From positions 1 through 25,769 of the forward strand of contig DATMTN010000018.1 in NCBI GenBank assembly GCA_035564115.1: a DNA stretch of 25,769 bases, in the 5' to 3' direction. The translations under genes and the position numbers were made by a program. The notes under the pieces are model-generated. The model had not been told where the DNA came from. It did no database searches and saw only the letters and a program-made list of their open reading frames with translations. Source of the DNA: JACMPA01 sp035564115 (GTDB taxonomy: Bacteria > Patescibacteriota > Saccharimonadia > Saccharimonadales > UBA4665). This document shows, one piece after another, positions 19,056 to 25,769 of the stretch (its first letter is position 1; every line of letters starts with the position of its first letter).

Positions 19056-21881
19056 TTACAGAGGATGGTCGCAGTAAGTGTGATCATGGCCTGACGGATA
19101 GGTGCCCGCATGCAACTGTTCGGCCATGTTCAGCAGCTTGCCTGTGAGTGTATCAAGTGACTTGGGTTGTTTGCGTACAGATCCCAGTTCACCCGTTTCA
19201 ACGAAGTCGAGTGTCAGAAGCTTAGGCATTTCATCGTGCAGTAGTTGCCATGCCAGAGCATAGAGGGTGAGCTGGTTAGAGCTGGTGGCGCGGCTCTTGG
19301 CCTTTTCTGGTGTCGTGACGCTCGTGCCAGTCTTGAAGTCGCGAATCTCTACCCCGCCATCCAGCTGGTAGACCGCGTCGATACGACCAATGATGGTCAG
19401 CTGCTGTGCGGGAACAGCAACTGCAAAAGGTTTCTCTGTCTCGATTGGTAGCACATCAGCCATAAAGCGCTTGTACACTGTCTCGACGGTCTTGATTGCT
19501 TGTTCGTGTGCTCGCTCCCGAGACCGGGCTGAGGCATAGCCATCGCGTGGCAATTTGGATTGAACGTGCTCGAGTAGTTCCTGCATATCTGGTGTTTGAC
19601 CCTGCTCGCGGGCCCGGTGAATCGTTTCAATGACACTATGGATGGCCGTACCATACTGCAAGGTTGGTGAGGGTGGCAAAGGCATCTGTAGTACGTACTT
19701 GTAATAGAAATCCTGGGGACAGCGTAGCCAGCAGTCTATCTGGCTGACGCTTAAGCGAAGTTTCCCGTCCCGGAGCATTTCGGACGGTAGTGGTATGGTG
19801 GTTGACTCAGACTTGGCTGCAAATAGCTCGAGGCTGGTCTGCTCATTACTCGTGGTCAATGGCGTGGTGTCGTGGCCGAGGAGTTCAGCAATGAACCGTG
19901 ATGGCTTACGAACAGCGTTACTGTCGTGCCGGTCGGCATGAGTCAGTATGAGTTCCTGTCGGGCACGAGTAGCGGCCACATACATCAGGCGACGCTCCTC
20001 GGCGAGCTGATCATCGGCCGCGTTGCTATTGGCCTGTAATGCTGCTGGTACTTCCAGACCACCTCCAAAGCTGCGCATTGGGAATGAGCCTTCTGAGCAG
20101 TCGACGATATAGACGGTATCCCACTCTAGCCCCTTGGACCGGTGTACGCTGATGACGTTCACGAGCTCGTCAGATATGTCGAGTGATGCGTCTTCGAAGC
20201 CACTCCCCGCTGCCTGCAGCGTAGGTAGGTTGACAATGTAGTTCTGCACGCTTGCGACACCAGCAATTCGTTCAAATTCCTTGAGGGTTTTGAAAAATTT
20301 ACTCAATGCCTGTACCTGAGTATAGATAGTCGGGTCTGCCTCATGCTCATTATAAAGCCGTTGCTTCCAGCCACTATCGGTGAGCATAGCGTAGGTTACC
20401 TCGCCCACTGTGTGTTCGCGGGCTAGTTGGCGCCAGGTGTCGATTTGTTTTAGTGCTTCGACTGCCGTCTCGTCCCCGGTTAGCGCGGTTGCCAGCCCAT
20501 CGTGTTCACGGCGCGCTTGGGCCGAAGCCAACGCTAGGACGGCATATTCCAGACTGAAGAGTGGCCCACTCAGGGTATGGAACAGTGCTAAGTCATCGCG
20601 CGGGTCACTTATCGTTTTCAGGGCTTCGAGTAACTGCTTTACCGCGGTCTCCTGGTACAGGTCATTGCTCATGCCAGCTACGGCATGTGGAATGTCATTC
20701 AGCTCCAGGGTCTGATGGACCTTCTCGACCGTGGTATTACGACGGGCGAGTATGGCGATACTACTGGGGGTTTGGCCCTTAGCGAGCCGTTTGGCGATGT
20801 CTTCGGCTACCCAATTCAGCTCAGCGTCAAGTGTCGAGAAATGAATGGCTTCTGGGGCCTCTCCCTTTGCAGCCTGGGCGTGCAGTCGTTTGTCGAGGTT
20901 ATTCATGATTTCTAGACGATTCGGGTTGTTGAATTGAATCAATCGATAGGCACTATCCAAAATTGATTGGGTTGAACGGTAGTTCTCTATCAGCGTCACT
21001 TCGGTGGCTTCAGGGTAGCGCTGTTTGAAGTCAAGGATATTAGCCAGTGTGGCACCACGCCAGCCATAAATACTTTGGTCGTCATCACCGACTACCATGA
21101 TATTCTGATGCGCGCCGGCCAGTAGGTCGATGAGTGCTGACTGCATGGGGTTGGTGTCCTGGAACTCATCTACCAAGATATACTGGTAGCGCACTTGCAA
21201 CTGACGCAAGATGTTCGGACGAGACCGGAGCATCTGGATGGTCAGGTACAACTGGTCATCATAATCAATTACTTGTTGTTTGCGGCACAGCTGCAAGTAG
21301 GTGTCATAGAATCGGGCGAGTTCTTGCTGCTTGAGCTTTTCCAAGGCGGCTGCATCGTCAGTTTCTGGCAATGTTTTAGCGTAGTCGGCGTAGCCATCGG
21401 GCAGGACTAGTTGCTGCTTCAAGAGGGAGACATACTTGCGGAGCGCATCCAGCTGGCCATCTGGAGTCGAAATTGGGGCAAAGTACTCCAAGCCGAACTC
21501 ATCAAGGTGTTCGCGCATAAATACCAGCTGGCCAGTTTCACCAAGCAGTCGGAGCGAGCCTAGGCCCCACTCGCTGCCGTAAGCTTGAAGGACATTGTTA
21601 CCGAATCCGTTAAAGGTTGCGGCCGTTACATCGAGCATCATGCCCTGCTCTGCCGAATTCAAGCGCTCGAGCATTTCGCCAGCAGCTTTCTCGGTGAAGG
21701 TCAGCGCCAGAATACTGTCGGCTGGCACTCCGGAGTCAATGAGTTGTTTGATGCGCTCGACGATAACCCGGGTTTTACCTGTACCAGCACCAGCCACCAC
21801 CAGCATTGGCCCGGTGGTATGCCGGACAGCCTGTTGCTGGGCAGGGTTAAGCTTTAGGTCGGTCAATATACCCTCACTCAT
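19056..21881 (-). CDS. UvrD/PcrA-type helicase fused to RecB-family nuclease
   Basis: A 941-residue two-part protein. The superfamily 1A helicase (about 1-680) shows the Q motif LNPAQQQAV (11-19), Walker A AGAGTGKT (30-37), VDEFQDT (237-243), GDDDQSIYGWRGA (265-277), NYRST (300-304), VISVHRSKGLEWDTVY (576-591) and EERRLMYVAATRAR (628-641). The C-terminal PD-(D/E)XK nuclease begins LSVSQIDCWLRCPQDFYYKY (710-729), with H748, D835 in GRIDAVY and D848-F-K850 in EIRDFKTG as likely catalytic residues. It resembles ATP-dependent DNA helicases with exonuclease tails (AddA/AdnA-like), acting in double-strand break repair. Cysteines C717, C721 and only C937 near the end are left, so the four-Cys iron-sulfur cluster of AddB/Cas4 relatives appears incomplete. 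TACAAT and AGGAG precede the ATG. Confidence 0.92.
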   Translation of the reverse strand: MSEGILTDLKLNPAQQQAVRHTTGPMLVVAGAGTGKTRVIVERIKQLIDSGVPADSILALTFTEKAAGEMLERLNSAEQGMMLDVTAATFNGFGNNVLQAYGSEWGLGSLRLLGETGQLVFMREHLDEFGLEYFAPISTPDGQLDALRKYVSLLKQQLVLPDGYADYAKTLPETDDAAALEKLKQQELARFYDTYLQLCRKQQVIDYDDQLYLTIQMLRSRPNILRQLQVRYQYILVDEFQDTNPMQSALIDLLAGAHQNIMVVGDDDQSIYGWRGATLANILDFKQRYPEATEVTLIENYRSTQSILDSAYRLIQFNNPNRLEIMNNLDKRLHAQAAKGEAPEAIHFSTLDAELNWVAEDIAKRLAKGQTPSSIAILARRNTTVEKVHQTLELNDIPHAVAGMSNDLYQETAVKQLLEALKTISDPRDDLALFHTLSGPLFSLEYAVLALASAQARREHDGLATALTGDETAVEALKQIDTWRQLAREHTVGEVTYAMLTDSGWKQRLYNEHEADPTIYTQVQALSKFFKTLKEFERIAGVASVQNYIVNLPTLQAAGSGFEDASLDISDELVNVISVHRSKGLEWDTVYIVDCSEGSFPMRSFGGGLEVPAALQANSNAADDQLAEERRLMYVAATRARQELILTHADRHDSNAVRKPSRFIAELLGHDTTPLTTSNEQTSLELFAAKSESTTIPLPSEMLRDGKLRLSVSQIDCWLRCPQDFYYKYVLQMPLPPSPTLQYGTAIHSVIETIHRAREQGQTPDMQELLEHVQSKLPRDGYASARSRERAHEQAIKTVETVYKRFMADVLPIETEKPFAVAVPAQQLTIIGRIDAVYQLDGGVEIRDFKTGTSVTTPEKAKSRATSSNQLTLYALAWQLLHDEMPKLLTLDFVETGELGSVRKQPKSLDTLTGKLLNMAEQLHAGTYPSGHDHTYCDHPL

Positions 21882-21882
21882 C

Positions 21883-21895
21883 TACTCCTATTGTA
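21883..21895 (-). promoter_or_regulatory. -10 element and overlapping ribosome binding site of the helicase gene
   Basis: Minus strand TACAAT (21890-21895) is followed directly by AGGAG and then the ATG at 21881, 8 bases after the hexamer. Either the -10 is used and the mRNA starts at the ATG, or the AGGAG works on a longer transcript from elsewhere; both cannot apply to the same mRNA. Confidence 0.4.
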
Positions 21896-21977
21896 TCTCA
21901 CATGCACCCCTATTAACATCGAACAGAAATACTGACTTTCCATGGCCTGCAGGGCAGTATACCGTTGTGGTTTCGTG

Positions 21978-21986
21978 TGATATCCT
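21978..21986 (+). promoter_or_regulatory. Extended -10 before the DUF998-like gene
   Basis: TGATATCCT (hexamer 21981-21986), followed by GAGCGC and the ATG at 21993. There is no Shine-Dalgarno, so the transcript would be leaderless. The hexamer matches the consensus in only four of six positions, so this is weaker than the others. Confidence 0.3.
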
Positions 21987-21992
21987 GAGCGC

Positions 21993-22673
21993 ATGAAGCA
22001 CCACCGGATTGAAACGTTTACAGGTCGCTATCCGTTTCTGGGCCCGATAATATACATGCTTTCCATACAATACTTTTGCATTCAATGGGTGGTAGCGATG
22101 GCTTGGAAGGTGCCATATAGCTGGCTACACAATGTCATTAGCGATCTTGGTAACACGGCGTGTGGACAATACGGCAGTCACTTTGTTTGTTCTCCACTCC
22201 ATAGCTTAATGAATGCCTCGTTTATTATGCTTGGCTGTACCATGGCAGCCGGTTCATTGCTGATTTATCAGGAATTTAAAAAGAGCCCGGCTTCGCTGGT
22301 AGGTTTTAGCCTGATGGCACTGGCCGGTGCCGGCACGATAGTGGTCGGACTATTTCCAGAAAACACGGTGCACGCCCTACATACTGGAGGTGCGTTTCAG
22401 CCATTTTTCTTCGGTAATATAAGTTTAGTGATATTGGGCAGCAGTTTGCAGATACCACGGCTTTTGCGCACTGTTACTATCTTGACGGGCTGCATAGCGC
22501 TGATTGCATTTGGATTGCTCGTAACCAACCATTACCTGGGCCTAGGTAGCGGCGGCATGGAACGACTCACGGCGTATCCCCAAACCTGTTGGCTGATTAT
22601 CTTTGGATCGTACATGTCCCGCCGCCACTATTTGTCCATGAAACGGCATGGCCGCCCAAAGTTCCGAGTATAG
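21993..22673 (+). CDS. DUF998-like polytopic membrane protein
   Basis: A 226-residue protein with about six hydrophobic segments (near 14-36, 70-92, 101-120, 133-153, 158-178 and 194-208). The segments NVISDLGN (47-54), ASFIMLG (75-81), GLFPENTVHALH (119-130) and GMERLTAYP (188-196) match the pattern I know for DUF998 membrane proteins. Their function is not established. The C-terminus is basic (KRHGRPKFRV) and probably cytoplasmic. It ends 5 bases before the end of the convergent NDH-2 gene, with no terminator between them. The helicase gene is divergent upstream. Confidence 0.75.
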   Translation: MKHHRIETFTGRYPFLGPIIYMLSIQYFCIQWVVAMAWKVPYSWLHNVISDLGNTACGQYGSHFVCSPLHSLMNASFIMLGCTMAAGSLLIYQEFKKSPASLVGFSLMALAGAGTIVVGLFPENTVHALHTGGAFQPFFFGNISLVILGSSLQIPRLLRTVTILTGCIALIAFGLLVTNHYLGLGSGGMERLTAYPQTCWLIIFGSYMSRRHYLSMKRHGRPKFRV

Positions 22674-22678
22674 CTAGG

Positions 22679-23869
22679 CTATAAAGCAGGAGCTTTGTGG
22701 CAGACGGTACAACCGTCTTCTTCGGCAAATTCAGTCGTCCATTGCTCGATAGCACCAGGAATTGTCTCGTAATCCAGGAAACCACGGAGGTCACCGAGCT
22801 CACGCAGTATCCAGCCCAGGCGGCCGTACATACGGACGCTGCCCCATATAACTGCCGCCCACTTCGGACCGGCTGGAATAACGGTGATTGGCTTTTTTAC
22901 TATATAGCTGCGCATGTCACGGCCGCTCTTGCGGCGTTTCAGGTTTTTCGCCAGGAAGGCACCATCAATTACGGCGGTTTGCGCCAAGCCACTATATGGT
23001 GTGTTGGCATTGTCGCCAATGACAAAGATGTTGTCTTCGGCCTGGAGGTAGGCATCGACTGATACCTTACCACGGAGGGTAAGGGCGAAGGCATTGTCCT
23101 TGAAGAACGGGTGGTTGGTAACGCCAGCAGTCCAGATGACTGTGTGACTGCGGATGGGTTTGCCGTTGACGGTTAGCTCATCGGCAGTGACGCCCTGCAC
23201 TGCTTGCTTCAGATACAGTCTGATGCCGAGGCGCTTCAGCTGGCGGGCAACCATACGTGAGGTATCACGTGGCAAACGTGGCAGAAGACGCGGTGCAGCC
23301 TCAATCAGGTCAATGTGCACTTTGCGCGGCTCAACCCCGTGCTTGAGCATGATTTCCTTCAGATATCCCGGTAATGCACCGGCGAGCTCGATACCCGTTG
23401 GGCCGGCCCCAATAATGACATAGTTCAGATCTGGTTTCTTGTCATCGATGAGCTGTTGGTGTAGGTGTGCCTTCAGACGGTTGGCCTCGTTGATCGATTT
23501 GATGCCATAGCTAAACTCCCGAAGGCCCTGAATACCAAAGTAGTTGGTAACAACGCCCAGTGCCAACACGAGCGTATCGTACTCGTAGGTTTTACCATCT
23601 TCGGTAGTAAGCACTTTCGCTCTCTTGTCGAGGGTGGTCGCCCGACCCGGGACGACTTTGACATGCTTATTCTGGAATAGGCGCGCCAGTGGGATGTTAG
23701 AGTTTGCGCCGGTACCGCCGGTGGCAGTGTGATACAGCGTCGGGTAGTAACGTAGGTAGGGTTGGTCGCTCAGGAGGGTCACTACGAAACGGTCGTCATC
23801 AGCGAGCTCGAGGGCAGTTTTGACCCCCGCAAAACCACCGCCCACAATCAATACTTTTTCTCTTGTCAT
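22679..23869 (-). CDS. ndh: Type II NADH dehydrogenase (NDH-2)
   Basis: A 396-residue flavoprotein that passes electrons from NADH to quinone without pumping protons. FAD-binding VGGGFAG is at 9-15, the NADH-binding Rossmann motif IIGAGPTGIELAGAL at 152-166, and the second FAD segment FVIGDNANTPYSGLAQTA at 282-299. Its C-terminal region (about 335-365) is amphipathic and likely attaches it to the membrane. The last residues contain CTVCH (C387, C390, H391), the pattern of a c-type haem site but in a protein without an export signal, so haem attachment is unlikely; a metal or thiol role is possible. It is divergent from the GlcD-like dehydrogenase over 64 bases. No complex I genes are visible here. 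Confidence 0.9.
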   Translation of the reverse strand: MTREKVLIVGGGFAGVKTALELADDDRFVVTLLSDQPYLRYYPTLYHTATGGTGANSNIPLARLFQNKHVKVVPGRATTLDKRAKVLTTEDGKTYEYDTLVLALGVVTNYFGIQGLREFSYGIKSINEANRLKAHLHQQLIDDKKPDLNYVIIGAGPTGIELAGALPGYLKEIMLKHGVEPRKVHIDLIEAAPRLLPRLPRDTSRMVARQLKRLGIRLYLKQAVQGVTADELTVNGKPIRSHTVIWTAGVTNHPFFKDNAFALTLRGKVSVDAYLQAEDNIFVIGDNANTPYSGLAQTAVIDGAFLAKNLKRRKSGRDMRSYIVKKPITVIPAGPKWAAVIWGSVRMYGRLGWILRELGDLRGFLDYETIPGAIEQWTTEFAEEDGCTVCHKAPAL

Positions 23870-23878
23870 TTCCCCACT

Positions 23879-23884
23879 AGTCTA
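23879..23884 (-). promoter_or_regulatory. -10-like element before ndh
   Basis: TAGACT on the minus strand, 9 bases before the ATG at 23869, with GGGGA between it and the start. It fits the near-leaderless spacing of other genes here, but the hexamer is imperfect. Confidence 0.3.
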
Positions 23885-23933
23885 CCGGATAGCATTAGCA
23901 TCTTGCAAGGGGTAATACGGATGGGTTAAGCTT

Positions 23934-25610
23934 ATGGTAATGGAAGAAATCAAAAAAGAGTTGGTGGGCCTTGGTTTTCGTGGCGAACTGGATGACTCCG
24001 CCGAAGCCAAAGAGGCTTATAGCCACGATGCCAGTATGTTCGAGCTCCGTCCAGAACTTGTGGCTATGCCCATGGATGCCGCCGATGTTCAGACTATCGT
24101 CAAATATGTCGCGGCCAAGAAGAAGTCGAACCCTAAACTATCCTTAACCGGTCGCTCGGCTGGTACAGACATGGCTGGTGGTGCGATCAACGAATCGATC
24201 ATTCTGTCATTTACCCAGCATATGAACAAGCTCGGTGCTGTTTCGAGTACATCGGCCACGACACAGCCCGGTGTATATTACCGGGATTTCGAGGTTGAAA
24301 CACTGAAGCACGGCTCACTGATGCCGTCCTACCCTGCTTCGCGTGACTTAGCAGCCGTGGGCGGTATTGCCAATAACAACTCCGGTGGTGAAAAGTCACT
24401 GGAGTATGGCAAGACGGCTGATTGGGTTGGCTCACTCAAACTGGTCTTTGCTGACGGTGTCGAGCGTACCGTAAAGCCGCTCAAAAAAGCCGAGCTCGCT
24501 AAGAAATGCACTCAGAAAGACTTCGAGGGTGAAGTGTACCGTGGAATCTATGAGCTTTGCGAGCAGCAGTATGACCTTATCAAGCAGGCTAAGCCGCATG
24601 TATCGAAGAACTCCATGGGCTACGGCATCTGGGATGTTTGGGACCGCGAGACTGGCATATTTGATCTGACTCGTCTGATTGTCGGTGCTGAGGGCACGTT
24701 GGGTATGATGACTGAAGTAACCTTCAAGCTAACGCCCAAGCGCGCTCACTCTGGCCTGCTGGTATTCTTCCTGAAAGACACTAAGAAGCTTGGTGATGTC
24801 ATCAACACCGTACTTGCAGCTAAGCCAGCAACGTTCGAAGGCTTCGATGATCAGACAATGATTCTATTCTTCAAGCTCATGCCGTCGTTGCTGAAGACTA
24901 TGGGTTTTGTGCCCTTTGCCGAGCTGATGATTAGCTTGATACACGAGGGCATCATGGTACTGCGGGGCTACCCAAAGTTGATTCTAATGGTTGAATTCAA
25001 CGGTGAGACCGAGCAAGAAGTGCACGATAAAATTCATGCTCTTCACACCAACTTAGGACTGAAAAACCGCCAATTCCACTACGAGATTTCAGCGTACGAG
25101 GAAGACGATAGTGAGCGCAAGAGTGAGAAATTCTGGCTAATGCGCCGCAAGAGCTTCCAGTTACTGCGTAGTAAGGTCAAGGACAAGCACACCGCACCGT
25201 TTATCGACGACTTTATCGTACCACCCGCTGTCCTGCCGGAATTCCTACCTAAACTGCAGAAGATCATCCGCAAGTACAAACTATTTGCGACCATTGCTGG
25301 CCACATGGGCGATGGCAACTTCCATGTCATCCCGCTCATGAAGATTGAGGAAAAGAAGGAGCGCGCTAAGCTGTTACCGGCTATGAAGGAAGTAAATAAC
25401 CTAGTACTGAAGTATGGTGGCTCGCTCAGTGGTGAGCACAACGACGGCCTAGTCCGTGGCCCATGGCTGCAGGATCAGTTCGGTCCGGACATGTTACAAG
25501 TCTTCAAGGCTGCCAAACACATTATGGATCCCCAGAACATCTTTAACCCGCACAAAAAGTCCGATGCCGACTGGGACTATAGTTTTTCGCATATTCGTGA
25601 CCACTTCTAA
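23934..25610 (+). CDS. FAD-linked dehydrogenase, GlcD / D-lactate dehydrogenase type
   Basis: A 558-residue flavoprotein. The N-terminal FAD-binding domain (PCMH/FAD_binding_4) shows LTGRSAGTDMAGGAI (71-85) and YPASRDLAAVGGIANNNSGG (133-152). The C-terminal FAD-oxidase domain has GHMGDGNFHV (456-465, with H457 and H464) and SGEHNDGLVRG (E501, H502), and ends with DPQNIFNPHKK. These match D-2-hydroxyacid dehydrogenases such as GlcD and D-lactate dehydrogenase, which oxidise the hydroxyacid and reduce quinone or an electron carrier. It has no C-terminal cysteine-rich iron-sulfur domain. The substrate is not settled by sequence. The start could be ATG 23934 or 23940; neither has a good ribosome binding site. 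It is paired head to head with ndh. Confidence 0.88.
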   Translation: MVMEEIKKELVGLGFRGELDDSAEAKEAYSHDASMFELRPELVAMPMDAADVQTIVKYVAAKKKSNPKLSLTGRSAGTDMAGGAINESIILSFTQHMNKLGAVSSTSATTQPGVYYRDFEVETLKHGSLMPSYPASRDLAAVGGIANNNSGGEKSLEYGKTADWVGSLKLVFADGVERTVKPLKKAELAKKCTQKDFEGEVYRGIYELCEQQYDLIKQAKPHVSKNSMGYGIWDVWDRETGIFDLTRLIVGAEGTLGMMTEVTFKLTPKRAHSGLLVFFLKDTKKLGDVINTVLAAKPATFEGFDDQTMILFFKLMPSLLKTMGFVPFAELMISLIHEGIMVLRGYPKLILMVEFNGETEQEVHDKIHALHTNLGLKNRQFHYEISAYEEDDSERKSEKFWLMRRKSFQLLRSKVKDKHTAPFIDDFIVPPAVLPEFLPKLQKIIRKYKLFATIAGHMGDGNFHVIPLMKIEEKKERAKLLPAMKEVNNLVLKYGGSLSGEHNDGLVRGPWLQDQFGPDMLQVFKAAKHIMDPQNIFNPHKKSDADWDYSFSHIRDHF

Positions 25611-25631
25611 GAACTTTTAAGAAAGTTTAAG
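25606..25631 (+). repeat. Three TAAG direct repeats with 10-base period
   Basis: TCTAAG, TTTAAG and TTTAAG begin at 25606, 25616 and 25626, so TAAG recurs exactly every 10 bases across the stop codon of the dehydrogenase and the following gap. One helical-turn spacing is how many response regulators place direct repeats. They precede the gene starting at 25706. Confidence 0.4.
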
Positions 25632-25705
25632 CCTAGCGAGATATTTCATAGTGGGCCAACCCCAACCCATATACGCTATATGTAGAGTAAGCGGAGGAAA
25701 CCCAT

Positions 25706-25769
25706 ATGGCACGACGCAATTGGGCCAAAGTTGCCGAAGAAGAATTCAAAGGCATGAGCCGGTCGTGGC
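25706..25769 (+). CDS. Start of an unidentified gene (runs off the window)
   Basis: An ATG at 25706 with GGAGG (25693-25697) 8 bases upstream opens a frame that stays open to the window end (21 full codons), beginning MARRNWAKVAEEEFKGMSRS. The visible piece is basic and helical and does not identify a family. The preceding 95 bases hold the TAAG repeats and AT-rich -10-like sequences around 25671-25682. Confidence 0.6.
   Translation, partial: MARRNWAKVAEEEFKGMSRSW

Noticed and set aside
22679..22711. Cytochrome c domain on NDH-2
   Set aside because: One CTVCH at the very end of a protein with no signal peptide and no following Met-ligand domain does not make a cytochrome c.
1..25769. Alternative genetic code with TGA as glycine (Gracilibacteria/Absconditabacteria)
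   Set aside because: TGA acts as a stop at 597-599, at the end of the nuclease gene and at 14236-14238, and the conserved proteins need no TGA read-through.
1..25769. tRNA or rRNA genes, CRISPR arrays, insertion sequences, att sites
   Set aside because: No cloverleaf, regular spaced repeat, transposase or terminal inverted repeats could be found by reading; short gaps leave little room for them.

Overview
The window reads as a dense chromosomal segment of a small-genome bacterium, most likely Patescibacteria (CPR) and probably a Saccharibacteria relative. This lineage call is inference. It rests on the very compact layout, start and stop codons that overlap, TGA used as a normal stop (which argues against the Gracilibacteria/Absconditabacteria code), a surface protein with a kelch repeat and a C-terminal block of a kind I associate with Saccharibacteria, and a respiratory set reduced to NDH-2, a flavin dehydrogenase and an F-type ATP synthase. 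No rRNA, tRNA, CRISPR array or insertion sequence is visible, and no gene-free stretch exceeds about 180 bases.

Layout. 1-2608: cell-surface and envelope genes: the C-terminal end of a kelch surface protein, a membrane-anchored clan GH-A glycosidase, and a family 2 glycosyltransferase. 2581-5137 (minus strand): a run of a membrane-anchored thermonuclease, a small P-loop kinase, a corrinoid adenosyltransferase and an unrecognised 266-residue protein. 5281-8604 (plus): polyprenol-phosphate-type glycosyltransferase, UDP-glucose 6-dehydrogenase and UTP-glucose-1-phosphate uridylyltransferase, a route to UDP-glucuronate and lipid-linked sugars. 8659-8919 (minus): a small glutaredoxin/thioredoxin-like protein.

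9050-16245 (plus) is the ATP synthase operon in the order atpI/Z-like, atpB, atpE, atpF, atpH, atpA, atpG, two unrecognised small genes, atpD, atpC. It has a recognisable promoter in front and a strong terminator behind. The two extra genes (110 and 57 codons) sit between gamma and beta, each has a strong ribosome binding site, and both overlap their neighbours. They are the best candidates here for undescribed ATP synthase-associated proteins.

16303-18991 looks like a small-molecule and osmotic module: MscL with a zinc-ribbon tail, a 115-residue unknown, a protein whose metal-ligand spacing matches cadmium/zeta-class carbonic anhydrases, and an aquaporin-family channel with an atypical pore motif and a lysine-rich tail. 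19056-21881 (minus) is a UvrD-type helicase fused to a RecB-family nuclease. 21993-25610 holds a DUF998-like membrane protein, NDH-2, and a divergently transcribed GlcD/D-lactate-type flavin dehydrogenase. The last two would feed electrons to quinone and so help generate the gradient used by the ATP synthase. A new gene begins at 25706 and runs off the window.

A recurring regulatory theme is a -10 hexamer (often an extended TGn -10) placed only 6-10 bases before the start codon, which predicts leaderless or nearly leaderless mRNAs for many of the single genes.
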